The notes under the pieces: model-generated | Seen by the model: the letters and a program-made list of their open reading frames with translations, nothing else | What the model was told of the DNA's origin: nothing | The model's database searches: none | Shown here: positions 1 to 8,256 of the stretch, in pieces | How positions within the stretch are numbered: position 1 is the stretch's first letter | How the letters are laid out: each line of letters begins with the position of its first letter | Origin: Bacteroidia bacterium | GTDB taxonomy: Bacteria > Bacteroidota > Bacteroidia > Cytophagales > Cyclobacteriaceae | Assembly: GCA_030430675.1 (NCBI GenBank) | Contig: JAUIKU010000025.1 | Coordinates: forward strand, 1-32,963 | DNA length: 32,963 nucleotides | Reading direction: 5' to 3' | Program-made: the position numbers and the translations under genes

Positions 1-828
1 CTTGATGGCATTGTCGTTTAACCGTATACCTGTAGATGTTAAAAACTGAAAGTCAGGCTGGTACCCGGTCATTGCCAACACGAAATCGTTTTCAATGGTT
101 AGTGGACCCTCGGGAGTAACCAGGTCCACTTCCCTTTCCCTGATCTCGGTAATATTGGATTTGAAATATGCTTTTATTGACCCTTCCTTAATTCGGTTTT
201 CAATATCTGGCTTTACCCAGTATTTGACACTGGGGCTGATTTCACTTTCTCTTAGCACCATGGTAACATGTGCGCCTTTTCTGTAAGTTTCCAATGCCAC
301 GTCAACCCCTGAATTCGCTGCCCCCACCACTACAATCTTCTGATCAAAATAAGGGTGTGGCTCATCGTAATAGTGCTTAACCTTAGGCAGATCCTCACCC
401 GGTACGTTAAGCAAATAAGGCAGATCATAAAATCCCGTAGCAATAACTATCGACCGGGATTTGTAGGAGCTTCGATCTGTTGAGATAAGATAATGGCTCC
501 CCTCATCCTCTATTGACAGTACCCGCTCATACAGGCGTAATTTCAGATCCCAGCTGGAAGCTACCCTTCGATAATACTCCAGGGCCTCTGCCCTGTTTGG
601 TTTACTCCCATGTGAGATAAACGGGACTTCTCCAATTTCCAGTCGATCTGAAGTGCTGAAAAAAGTCATGTTATAGGGATAGTTGTACAGAGAGTTGACC
701 AGGCAACCCTTGTCAGCTATCACATACGTTATACCCCTCCGCTCTGCTTCAATGCCACAGGCCAACCCAATTGGTCCTGCGCCCACTACAAATGCATCGA
801 GGATCTCTTCATTTCCCAAGGCCGTCAT
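1..828 (-). CDS. ypdA: YpdA-like FAD/NAD(P) oxidoreductase (putative bacillithiol disulfide reductase), 3' part beyond window
   Basis: The frame is open from ATG at 828 to the left edge (276 codons, no stop), so the C-terminus lies outside. The N-terminus carries the FAD dinucleotide fold VVGAGPIGLACG at residues 14-25. A second Rossmann glycine motif, VVVGAANSGVDVA, lies near residue 165, as expected for the NAD(P) domain of thioredoxin-reductase-like flavoproteins. The stretches NSLYNYPYNMTFFST and LAMTGYQPD match the YpdA family, which reduces bacillithiol disulfide with NADPH in the cytoplasm. No CxxC redox pair is visible in the part present, consistent with YpdA rather than TrxB. The gene diverges from the photolyase operon across an 82-base gap. 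A TAAATTTG box on the minus strand at 844-851 could be its -7 element. The family call rests on motif reading; a generic flavin monooxygenase-like protein is the alternative. Confidence 0.82.
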   Translation of the reverse strand, partial: MTALGNEEILDAFVVGAGPIGLACGIEAERRGITYVIADKGCLVNSLYNYPYNMTFFSTSDRLEIGEVPFISHGSKPNRAEALEYYRRVASSWDLKLRLYERVLSIEDEGSHYLISTDRSSYKSRSIVIATGFYDLPYLLNVPGEDLPKVKHYYDEPHPYFDQKIVVVGAANSGVDVALETYRKGAHVTMVLRESEISPSVKYWVKPDIENRIKEGSIKAYFKSNITEIREREVDLVTPEGPLTIENDFVLAMTGYQPDFQFLTSTGIRLNDNAIK

Positions 829-843
829 CGCCGCCAAAATTAA

Positions 844-851
844 CAAATTTA
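844..851 (-). promoter_or_regulatory. Candidate -7 box TAAATTTG for the YpdA-like gene
   Basis: On the minus strand 844-851 reads TAAATTTG, a full match to the Bacteroidota -7 consensus TAnnTTTG, about 15 bases before the ATG at 828. A second match, TAATTTTG, lies at 835-842. No TTTG element at the usual -33 spacing is visible, so the call is tentative. Confidence 0.35.
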
Positions 852-910
852 AAACAATGGCACTTCTATGGAGGTTAAAGATTGTATACCGCTTTCAAAT
901 ACTAAAGTTG

Positions 911-2230
911 ATGGAAGATTTACAGTTACAAAAGACCCATATTTTCTGGTTTCGCAGGGATTTGCGATTGGATGACAACCGCGGTCTGGCGGCGGCACTG
1001 GAAGATGGCTGCCCGGTACTGGCCATATTTATTTTCGACACACAGATCCTGGACACACTTTCCAGCACGGATGCCAGGGTATCCTTCATTCATCAGAGAT
1101 TAAAAAAACTAAATGAAGCGCTGGCTAATCACGAAACCACCCTGCTAACTTTTTACGGGTCAGTACAACAGGCTTTTGAAAGAATTTGCTCGAAGTTTGA
1201 TGTACAATCTGTCTACTGCAATCATGACTACGAGCCTTATGCTGTTATGAGAGACAATAAAATAATGGAATGGCTGGGCTCCAGGGGTATTGGGTTTCAT
1301 TCATCACAGGACCAGGTGATTTATGAAAAATCACAGGTAATGAAAGGCGATGGGACCCCATACACGGTCTTCACTCCATACATGAAAGCATGGAAATCAA
1401 AACTCAATCAAGACACTCGTAATTGGGAACCCACAAAGTTATCCACCGGGAACTTCCTGGCTATGGACCAGCAGGCAATCACCGGTTTGGAAACCATGGG
1501 ATTTTCCAAACAACCGCTGGAAATTCCCGATCCACAGCTGCCGGATAAATCTCTTTTGAACAGGTATCAGAAAGATCGGGATTATCCTGCCAGGAATGGG
1601 ACCAGCAGGTTATCCGTGCACCTGCGGTTTGGCACTATTAGTATCCGAAAACTGGTTAAAGAAGCTCTGGAGCATAGCGATACCTGGCTGAATGAATTGA
1701 TCTGGAGAGAGTTTTATATGATGATCCTGTGGCACTTTCCTCATGTGGTCAATGAATGCTTTAAACCGGAGTATAATTTCATTCCCTGGAAAAACAGTGA
1801 AGAAGATTTTGACAGGTGGTGTAAGGGCCAAACCGGTTATCCTTTGGTTGATGCGGGAATGAGGGAACTCAATCAAACAGGCTACATGCACAACAGGTTG
1901 AGAATGATAACGGCAAGCTTTCTCAGTAAGCACTTACTGATTAACTGGCAGTGGGGCGAAGCATATTTCGCGGAGAAATTACTGGATTTTGAGCTTTCCT
2001 CCAACAATGGTGGCTGGCAATGGTCGGCAGGATGTGGATGCGATGCAGCACCCTACTTTAGAGTTTTCAACCCCTGGTTGCAGGCAGAGAAGTTTGACCC
2101 CGAATCGGAATACACCAGGCGCTGGGTACCTGAATACCAGGATGCCGACTACCCCGAACCTATGGTCGATCATCGGTTCGCCCGTTCCAGAGCCATTGAA
2201 ACCTATCAGCAAACACTACAAAAACAATAG
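911..2230 (+). CDS. phrB: Class I CPD deoxyribodipyrimidine photolyase
   Basis: This 439-residue protein uses blue light and FADH- to split cyclobutane pyrimidine dimers. The N-terminal antenna domain opens with FWFRRDLRLDDN (residues 11-22). The C-terminal FAD-binding domain has SRLSVHLRFGTIS (about 232-244), WREFYMMILWHFP, and NNGGWQWSAGCGCDAAPYF (365-383). The first Asn of NNGG corresponds to the flavin-N5-facing Asn378 of E. coli PhrB, and the Trp of GGWQW to Trp382 of its electron-transfer chain. Where E. coli has AASTGTDAAPYF, this protein has SAGCGCDAAPYF with two cysteines. The frame stays open upstream to 683, but that part lies antisense to the YpdA-like gene, and homology begins at MEDLQLQ, so ATG 911 is chosen. 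It is followed after 23 bases by the SRPBCC and carotenoid genes, suggesting a shared photoprotection operon. Confidence 0.93.
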   Translation: MEDLQLQKTHIFWFRRDLRLDDNRGLAAALEDGCPVLAIFIFDTQILDTLSSTDARVSFIHQRLKKLNEALANHETTLLTFYGSVQQAFERICSKFDVQSVYCNHDYEPYAVMRDNKIMEWLGSRGIGFHSSQDQVIYEKSQVMKGDGTPYTVFTPYMKAWKSKLNQDTRNWEPTKLSTGNFLAMDQQAITGLETMGFSKQPLEIPDPQLPDKSLLNRYQKDRDYPARNGTSRLSVHLRFGTISIRKLVKEALEHSDTWLNELIWREFYMMILWHFPHVVNECFKPEYNFIPWKNSEEDFDRWCKGQTGYPLVDAGMRELNQTGYMHNRLRMITASFLSKHLLINWQWGEAYFAEKLLDFELSSNNGGWQWSAGCGCDAAPYFRVFNPWLQAEKFDPESEYTRRWVPEYQDADYPEPMVDHRFARSRAIETYQQTLQKQ

Positions 2231-2253
2231 ACGGTATTTGATGTTTATTAACT

Positions 2254-2742
2254 ATGAAACTGTATCAGTTAAGAAGGACACAGCGGTTTACCCAGCCTAT
2301 AGAAGAGGTTTGGGAATTCTTCTCCTCTCCGGAGAATCTTTCCCGTATCACGCCCTCCTACATGAGTTTTAAAATTAAAAGCGAATTGCCTGAGGAAATG
2401 TATCCGGGTATGATAATCGAATACAGGGTTAAGCCCCTGGCCAATATTGCCATCACCTGGGTGACTGAAATAACCAGGTTGCAACGACCTCATTTTTTTA
2501 TTGACGAACAACGACTGGGACCCTATGCCTTCTGGCATCACCAGCATCATTTTAAGTCAGTGAAAAATGGTACAGAGGTCATTGACCTGGTACATTACAG
2601 TCTGCCTTATGGAATATTTGGGAGATTATTACACTGGCTTTTTATTAAAAGGCAGTTACATGGTATATTTGATTACCGGGCGGAGGTATTAAAAAAACTA
2701 CTGCCGCCAAGTGTGGTGTTACACCAGAGTGAGATATTATGA
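2254..2742 (+). CDS. SRPBCC-family ligand-binding protein
   Basis: The 162-residue protein resembles the SRPBCC (START/Bet v1-like) hydrophobic-ligand-binding superfamily. It opens with the usual first strand and helix, QRFTQPIEEVWEFFSSPENLSRITP (in part at residues 10-33). It then has alternating beta segments (GMIIEYRV, WVTEITRL, FIDEQRLGPYAFWHHQHHF) and ends in a long C-terminal helix, RQLHGIFDYRAEVLKKLL. No signal peptide is seen. Its stop codon overlaps the crtZ start by four bases (ATGA), so translation is probably coupled to the carotenoid genes. SRPBCC genes of this type recur beside Bacteroidota carotenoid or photolyase genes (recollection, not checked). Binding of a lipid or carotenoid intermediate would fit but is inference; no catalytic residues can be assigned. 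Confidence 0.8.
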   Translation: MKLYQLRRTQRFTQPIEEVWEFFSSPENLSRITPSYMSFKIKSELPEEMYPGMIIEYRVKPLANIAITWVTEITRLQRPHFFIDEQRLGPYAFWHHQHHFKSVKNGTEVIDLVHYSLPYGIFGRLLHWLFIKRQLHGIFDYRAEVLKKLLPPSVVLHQSEIL

Positions 2743-3206
2743 GTATTCTAGTTAATGCCGGAATCGTGATAGCGACTTTTCTATTCATGGAATTCGTTGC
2801 CTGGTTTACTCATAAGTATGTTATGCATGGGTTTCTCTGGACGCTACATCAGGATCATCACGTCAGGGAGGAAGGATTCTTTGAAAAGAATGACAGTTTC
2901 TTCCTGCTTTTTGCCATACCAAGCCTCTTATTGTGTTTTGTTGGATCGGCCAGTGGGTTTGACTATAAATTCTGGATAGGGATCGGTATTTTACTGTATG
3001 GGATCGCTTATTTTCTGGTCCATGATATCTTCATTCACCAAAGGTTTAAAATATTCAGGCGGACCAACAGTGTATATTTCAGGGCACTTCGAAAAGCACA
3101 CAAGGTACACCACAAGCACCTGGTGGCGGAAGACGGAGAGTGTTTCGGTATGCTTTGGGTTCCATTAAAATACTTCAGGGAAGCAGCAAACAGTGGTAAG
3201 TCATAG
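2739..3206 (+). CDS. crtZ: Beta-carotene hydroxylase (fatty-acid hydroxylase superfamily)
   Basis: The protein has 155 residues, about the size of short CrtZ enzymes, which hydroxylate beta-carotene via beta-cryptoxanthin to zeaxanthin at the membrane with a di-iron centre. All histidine clusters of the family are visible: HKYVMH (H25, H30), HQDHH (H37, H40, H41), HDIFIH (H95, H100) and HKVHH (H121, H124, H125). Hydrophobic segments lie at about 5-23, 54-70 and 78-94. The start overlaps the SRPBCC stop as ATGA. The stop codon TAG (3204-3206) is followed with no gap and in the same frame by the GTG start of the lycopene cyclase gene. A sterol-desaturase relative is less likely because of the neighbouring cyclase. 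Confidence 0.92.
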   Translation: MSILVNAGIVIATFLFMEFVAWFTHKYVMHGFLWTLHQDHHVREEGFFEKNDSFFLLFAIPSLLLCFVGSASGFDYKFWIGIGILLYGIAYFLVHDIFIHQRFKIFRRTNSVYFRALRKAHKVHHKHLVAEDGECFGMLWVPLKYFREAANSGKS

Positions 3207-3929
3207 GTGTCCGGCGAGCACTATACCTATCTTATTATTAACCTGGCCAGTATTTCCATTCCGCTGGCAGCTAGTTTTGAACACCGCATCAGGTTTTTCA
3301 GTCAGTGGAAATACTGGCTGGTGGCTATCGCCGTTCCCGGTATTCTATTTATAATTTGGGATGCGTTTTTTACCCAGTGGGGTATCTGGGGCTTCAATGA
3401 TCGGTATATTACCGGACTCTCATTGCTGGGGCTGCCAATGGAGGAATGGCTGTTCTTTTTTTGTATACCCTATGCCTGCCTGTTCACCTATGAAGCTTTA
3501 AAGTACCTAATATCCTACGAGCCAACTCCCCAGAATACTTCGCGAATAACTTATGTCCTCGGTGCGATACTACTGGTAGTGGCAGTTCTGAATTACGATA
3601 AGGCTTATACCGCTACCACTTTCTTATTGCTGTTTATGGCCTTGCTTGCCCATGAAATCATCATTACGAAAAGTTACTTGGGCAGATTCTATCTAACTTA
3701 CCTGTTTATTCTGGTCCCCTTCTTTATAGTAAATGGCATTCTTACCGGATCATTTATTGAAGAGGAGGTGGTATGGTACAACGACCTGGAAAACCTGGGC
3801 ATTAGAATGTTTACCATTCCGGTTGAAGACACCTTCTATGGAATGTTGTTGATACTGCTCAACGTAACCATTTTTGAATATTTAAAGAATAGCAATAAGT
3901 ACCAGCAAGCTGATATAGTTGACCATTAG
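3207..3929 (+). CDS. crtYcd: Lycopene cyclase, fused CrtYc-CrtYd type
   Basis: This 240-residue polytopic membrane protein carries two copies of the lycopene cyclase domain that is encoded by separate crtYc and crtYd genes in actinobacteria. The first half has WDAFFTQWGIWGFN (about 51-64) and PMEEWLFFFCIPY (about 77-89). The second half ends with IPVEDTFYGMLLILLNVTIFE. The acidic PMEE and PVED motifs are the conserved pair of this family. The product closes the beta rings of lycopene to give beta-carotene, the CrtZ substrate, so the pair points to zeaxanthin-type pigments. Phytoene synthase and desaturase are not in the window. The start is GTG at 3207, directly after the crtZ stop. Confidence 0.9.
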   Translation: MSGEHYTYLIINLASISIPLAASFEHRIRFFSQWKYWLVAIAVPGILFIIWDAFFTQWGIWGFNDRYITGLSLLGLPMEEWLFFFCIPYACLFTYEALKYLISYEPTPQNTSRITYVLGAILLVVAVLNYDKAYTATTFLLLFMALLAHEIIITKSYLGRFYLTYLFILVPFFIVNGILTGSFIEEEVVWYNDLENLGIRMFTIPVEDTFYGMLLILLNVTIFEYLKNSNKYQQADIVDH

Positions 3930-3955
3930 AAATCCAACTGTAGTTAGATTTTTAT

Positions 3956-3963
3956 TATTTTTG
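3956..3963 (+). promoter_or_regulatory. Candidate -7 box TATTTTTG for valS
   Basis: TATTTTTG matches the Bacteroidota -7 consensus TAnnTTTG and lies in the 43-base gap between crtYcd and valS, 21 bases before ATG 3985. No clear TTTG is seen 17-23 bases upstream, so support is partial. Confidence 0.4.
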
Positions 3964-3984
3964 CCACCCTGAATGCAGTCATCT

Positions 3985-6603
3985 ATGTCTATTTCCCCCA
4001 AATATCAACCCCGGCAAATTGAATCGAAATGGTATGAGTACTGGACGGAGCGCCGGTTTTTTAACAGCAAACCCAATCCGGAAAAACAACCCTATGCCAT
4101 AGTGATCCCTCCACCTAATGTTACCGGAGTGTTGCATATGGGTCATATGCTGAACAATACCATACAGGATGTACTGATAAGAAAAGCCCGTATGGAGGGA
4201 AAAGAAGCATGCTGGGTACCCGGAACCGATCATGCCTCAATTGCCACCGAGGCCAAAGTGGTGGCTATGCTGAAAGCACAGGGGATTGACAAGCGCAATA
4301 TCTCCAGGGACGCGTTTGTCGAGCATGCCTGGGACTGGACGCATAAATACGGTGGAATTATCCTGGAGCAGCTGAAAAAACTGGGTGCCTCCTGCGATTG
4401 GGAGCGTACCAGTTTTACCATGAATGACCAGTATTACCAGGATGTGGTAAAGGTATTTGTCGATCTGCATAACAAAGGGCTTATCTACCGGGGTGTGCGC
4501 ATGGTAAATTGGGATCCCGTTGGTCAAACTGCCCTTTCGGATGAAGAAGTAAATCACCGGGAAGTCAAGTCTCAGTTGTACTTTGTGCGATATTTCCTGG
4601 AGGACAGTGACGAAACCATCACCATTGCCACTACCCGCCCGGAAACCATTTTGGGAGATACCGCTGTCTGTATCAACCCAAATGACCAAAGATATACCCA
4701 CTTAAAAGGAAGAAAGGTACGGGTCCCTCTGATCAATAGGGTCATTCCTATCATTGAAGACGAGTATGTGTCAATGGAATTTGGCACCGGCTGCCTGAAA
4801 GTGACCCCCGCTCATGATCTCAACGACTATGAGCTGGGTATAAAACATAACCTGGAGCGTATTGAAATACTTAACGATGATGGCACCCTGAACGAGAAAG
4901 CTCAGCGGTATATAGGGACAGACCGGTTTGAGGCCCGGAATCTGATCGTCAAAGACCTGGAAGATTCCGGCCATTTGGAAAAAACCGAGGATTATATAAA
5001 CAACGTGGGGTTCTCGGAAAGGACAGATGCGGTCATTGAGCCCAAGTTATCCATGCAATGGTTTATGAAAATGGAGCAACTCTCCAAACCAGCGCTGGAC
5101 CACGTGTTGAATGGAGACATCAGGTTTTACCCGGCAAAATTTATCAACACTTACCGGCATTGGATGGAAAACATCAGGGACTGGTGTATCTCAAGACAAT
5201 TGTGGTGGGGTCATCGTATTCCTGCCTATTATTTGCCGGACGGATCGTACATAGTGGCCGAATCACAGGATGATGCGCTACAAATCGCCCGTAAAAAACA
5301 CCCCGGGCTTACCTCAAACGATCTACGACAAGAGGAAGATGTACTTGACACCTGGGCCTCCAGCTGGCTTTGGCCTATTGCGGTATTTAATGGTATTTCC
5401 GACCCCGACAATGAGGAAATCCAATACTATTATCCAACCATGGATCTGGTGACCGCCCCGGAAATTTTGTTTTTCTGGGTGGCCCGTATGATTATCGCCG
5501 GTTATGAGTTCAGAAATGACAAACCCTTCAAAAATGTCTATCTAACCGGCATTGTAAGGGACAAAAAGCGACGTAAAATGTCAAAGTCACTGGGAAATTC
5601 GCCGGATCCGTTGGAATTGATAGAACAATATGGAGCCGATGGCGTAAGAACCGGAATGCTCTTCAGTTCACCTGCCGGGAACGACCTCTTGTTTGATGAA
5701 AAGCTTTGTGAACAAGGCAGGAATTTTGCGAACAAGATCTGGAACGCGCTGAGATTGGTCAAAGGTTGGGAAGTTGAAGATATCGATGATCCAGGTAACC
5801 GGCAAGCCGTCATTTGGTTCGACCACCGGTGTAATCAGGCCATTGAGGAAATCGAAGACCACTTTGCCAAATTCAGGATCTCTGACGCCTTGATCACCAT
5901 CTATAAACTAATTTGGGACGACTTCTGTTCCTGGTATCTGGAAATGGTGAAACCTGCATATCAGAAGCCCATCGATGCTGCAACCTACAAGTCAACCATA
6001 GGTTTTTTCGAAAGGCTTATGAAATTACTCCATCCATTCATGCCATTTATTACCGAGGAAGTGTGGCACAGTTTGGATCAGCGCTCGGATAATGATTGTA
6101 TTACTGTGTCCCAATGGCCTGCTGCCGGAGACTATCGCACAGACCTGTTAAAACAAGTAGAGAAAGTATTTGAAGTGGTGAGTCAGATAAGACACACCAG
6201 AACCCAATCACAAACCCCGGTTCGGGACAAAATTGGCCTCTATATCAGGACCTCGAATCAAGATACTTATCAGGCCTATCAACCTACCCTACTTAAACTA
6301 GGTAACCTTAGCCAGGTTCAATATGTCGATGGCATACCGGAATCTACCGGCACCACCTTTGTCGTGCGCGATGACGAGTTTTTATTGGAAACCAGCAATC
6401 AGTCCGATCCTGAACAGGACAGACTGCAGTTGGAAAAAGAACTTGAGTATACCAGGGGTTTTCTGGCCACCGTGGAAAAAAAATTAAGTAATAAAAGGTT
6501 CGTAGATAACGCCCCGGAACAAGTGGTGAACAACGAAAGAAAGAAAAAAGAAGATGCGGAGGCCAAGATCCGAACGCTGGAGGCCAGCCTGGGCAAACGC
6601 TAG
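3985..6603 (+). CDS. valS: Valine--tRNA ligase
   Basis: This is a class I aminoacyl-tRNA synthetase that charges tRNA-Val in the cytoplasm. The Rossmann core shows [14 protein letters not shown] with the HIGH signature as HMGH (residues 51-54), and KMSKS at 531-535 inside [14 protein letters not shown]. The editing domain between them contains [10 protein letters not shown] and GTDHAS-type segments. The C-terminus (about 800-872) is a charged, Lys/Glu-rich coiled coil, [15 protein letters not shown], typical of ValS. The length of 872 residues is normal. ATG 3985 ([16 protein letters not shown]) aligns with the usual family start; an in-frame ATG at 3973 would add four residues. The stop TAG shares the palindrome CTAG at 6600-6603 with the stop of the convergent downstream gene. 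Confidence 0.97.
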   Translation: MSISPKYQPRQIESKWYEYWTERRFFNSKPNPEKQPYAIVIPPPNVTGVLHMGHMLNNTIQDVLIRKARMEGKEACWVPGTDHASIATEAKVVAMLKAQGIDKRNISRDAFVEHAWDWTHKYGGIILEQLKKLGASCDWERTSFTMNDQYYQDVVKVFVDLHNKGLIYRGVRMVNWDPVGQTALSDEEVNHREVKSQLYFVRYFLEDSDETITIATTRPETILGDTAVCINPNDQRYTHLKGRKVRVPLINRVIPIIEDEYVSMEFGTGCLKVTPAHDLNDYELGIKHNLERIEILNDDGTLNEKAQRYIGTDRFEARNLIVKDLEDSGHLEKTEDYINNVGFSERTDAVIEPKLSMQWFMKMEQLSKPALDHVLNGDIRFYPAKFINTYRHWMENIRDWCISRQLWWGHRIPAYYLPDGSYIVAESQDDALQIARKKHPGLTSNDLRQEEDVLDTWASSWLWPIAVFNGISDPDNEEIQYYYPTMDLVTAPEILFFWVARMIIAGYEFRNDKPFKNVYLTGIVRDKKRRKMSKSLGNSPDPLELIEQYGADGVRTGMLFSSPAGNDLLFDEKLCEQGRNFANKIWNALRLVKGWEVEDIDDPGNRQAVIWFDHRCNQAIEEIEDHFAKFRISDALITIYKLIWDDFCSWYLEMVKPAYQKPIDAATYKSTIGFFERLMKLLHPFMPFITEEVWHSLDQRSDNDCITVSQWPAAGDYRTDLLKQVEKVFEVVSQIRHTRTQSQTPVRDKIGLYIRTSNQDTYQAYQPTLLKLGNLSQVQYVDGIPESTGTTFVVRDDEFLLETSNQSDPEQDRLQLEKELEYTRGFLATVEKKLSNKRFVDNAPEQVVNNERKKKEDAEAKIRTLEASLGKR

Positions 6604-7817
6604 AATCTGGTTCCTATAAATAGGCTAAGGTCCTTGCATTTGAGTTTGAACTTATTGCCAATATCGGCGTTGGTAATATTACCCTTGAAAGTATAAACAC
6701 CTTTCATAAACCAACGGTTGGCAAAGATCATATCCTCAATGCTGCCAGCTTCCGCGATCTGTAATAACACCGGGGTAAAGATATGACTGAAGGCGTTGGT
6801 AGCTGTTCTGGCAACCCGCGATGCTATATTTGGCACACAATAGTGAATAACATCGAATTTCTTAAACACCGGGTTGCTGTGCGTAGTGACCTGCGAGGTT
6901 TCAAAACACCCACCCTGATCAATACTTACGTCAATTATAATTGAATCGGGCTTCATAGAAGCCACCATATCTTCGGTTACTATTATTCTGCTTCGACCTT
7001 TTTCAGCACGAATGGCTCCAATTACCACATCTGCCGATTTGAGCGATTCGGTGAGCGTGGCAGCATCAATGGTGGACGTATAAATTTGCTGGCCTAGTGC
7101 ATGCCGCAGGCGTCGCAACTTGTATATATGATTGTCAAACACCTTAACTTGAGCGCCCAATCCCAGTGCTGCCCTGGCCGCATACTCCGCCACGGTACCG
7201 GCACCCAGAATAACTACCTTGGTTGGCGGCACTCCGGTAATACCTCCCAGCAGGATCCCTTTGCCATCATTGACACTGCTCAGGTACTCAGTGGCAATAG
7301 GAATTACGGTACTGCCGGCAATTTCACTCATGGCCCGCACCGTGGGCAATCCACCCACCTTATCTTCAATCTGTTCAATAGCGATACCGGTAATTCTTTT
7401 CTCATTAAGCGCCTGCAGATATTCCACTTTCTGATTGCCCAACTGCAAGGCGGAAATTAGCGTTTTACCGGGCACTAAATACTTTATTTCCTGACTGGTA
7501 GGGGGTTCAATTTTTAACAGGATATTGCTCTTGAAGACCTCCTGGGTATCGTAGCTGATCTTAGCTCCGGCCTCACTGTATTCACGATCGGTAAATTTTG
7601 CTTTAATTCCGGCGGTGCTTTCCACTACCACCTGATGACCATTGGCGACCAACAAACCCACGGATTCGGGGTTTAGCGACACCCTGTTCTCCTGCAATGA
7701 CACTTCTTTGGGAATTCCAATTGACAGTGAAGTAGCACCGCTTGGCACTTTTAATAACGATTCCTGGGGATAAATGCTTTCCTGGCGTAAACCCTTTCCT
7801 TTATCAGCTTTAGTCAT
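6600..7817 (-). CDS. Alanine dehydrogenase/PNT-superfamily protein lacking the usual active-site Lys and His
   Basis: The 405-residue protein aligns along its length with alanine dehydrogenase: [18 protein letters not shown] near the start, a Rossmann motif [29 protein letters not shown] and a closing [16 protein letters not shown] region. The substrate Arg is kept (R45, matching R15 of the B. subtilis enzyme). However, B. subtilis KVKEP aligns with KIEPP, so the pyruvate-binding Lys74 becomes E104, and TYLHLA aligns with SALQLG, so His95 becomes Q125. Both substitutions follow from an ungapped offset of 30 residues. The NAD-contact Asp in IDQGG remains. L-alanine deamination is therefore doubtful, although automated annotation would call it ald. 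There is an N-terminal extension of about 30 residues. The gene overlaps tsaE by 8 bases and is the last gene of the porX operon. Confidence 0.85.
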   Translation of the reverse strand: MTKADKGKGLRQESIYPQESLLKVPSGATSLSIGIPKEVSLQENRVSLNPESVGLLVANGHQVVVESTAGIKAKFTDREYSEAGAKISYDTQEVFKSNILLKIEPPTSQEIKYLVPGKTLISALQLGNQKVEYLQALNEKRITGIAIEQIEDKVGGLPTVRAMSEIAGSTVIPIATEYLSSVNDGKGILLGGITGVPPTKVVILGAGTVAEYAARAALGLGAQVKVFDNHIYKLRRLRHALGQQIYTSTIDAATLTESLKSADVVIGAIRAEKGRSRIIVTEDMVASMKPDSIIIDVSIDQGGCFETSQVTTHSNPVFKKFDVIHYCVPNIASRVARTATNAFSHIFTPVLLQIAEAGSIEDMIFANRWFMKGVYTFKGNITNADIGNKFKLKCKDLSLFIGTRF

Positions 7818-8256
7818 TTTTGGTTACTTTGATCAACCTGTCATGGTCCGGCTGCACTTGTATATTGATGGTGATATATTTTTCGGGGAGGATGGGAGCA
7901 ACCAAGTCCGGCCATTCTATAAAACAATAATTACCAGAGTCAAAGTATTCATCACAACCTATATCAAGCGCCTCTTTTAAATCCTTTAACCGGTAAAAAT
8001 CAAAATGATAGTATTCTTCTCCTGATAAGTCGCGGTATTCGCGAATCACTGTGTACGTTGGGCTGGTAACAGCATCCACCACACCTTTTGCCTGACAAAT
8101 GGCCTGGATCATGGTAGTTTTGCCAGCACCCATATCACCATTGAACAACCAAACTTTATGGTCACCGGCAAACTGAATTATTTTTTCGGCCACAGGCCTG
8201 AGTTGGCGGGGATCGGAAACCAGAAATTGTTCCCCAACCTCCTGATAATTAACCAT
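7810..8256 (-). CDS. tsaE: tRNA threonylcarbamoyladenosine biosynthesis ATPase TsaE
   Basis: This 148-residue P-loop ATPase works with TsaB and TsaD to form t6A37 in tRNAs that read ANN codons. The Walker A motif is GDMGAGKTT (residues 40-48). It is followed by the family's TSPTYTVIREY, the acidic HFDFYRLKD segment and FIEWPDL. Length and motif order are normal. The start ATG at 8256 overlaps the end of porX by 8 bases, and its own end overlaps the alanine-dehydrogenase-like gene by 8 bases, so the three genes are probably cotranscribed and translationally coupled. TsaB and TsaD are not in the window. Confidence 0.95.
   Translation of the reverse strand: MVNYQEVGEQFLVSDPRQLRPVAEKIIQFAGDHKVWLFNGDMGAGKTTMIQAICQAKGVVDAVTSPTYTVIREYRDLSGEEYYHFDFYRLKDLKEALDIGCDEYFDSGNYCFIEWPDLVAPILPEKYITINIQVQPDHDRLIKVTKND

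Noticed and set aside
683-910. 76-codon N-terminal extension of the photolyase frame
   Set aside because: It runs antisense through the YpdA-like gene and has no photolyase similarity; homology begins at ATG 911.
1989-2372. 127-codon plus-strand open frame spanning the photolyase end
   Set aside because: It overlaps the conserved flavin-binding end of photolyase and the SRPBCC start in another frame, and its translation is low-complexity.
4237-4701. 154-codon minus-strand open frame
   Set aside because: It lies wholly within valS on the opposite strand, and its translation matches no family I know; valS motifs are continuous here.
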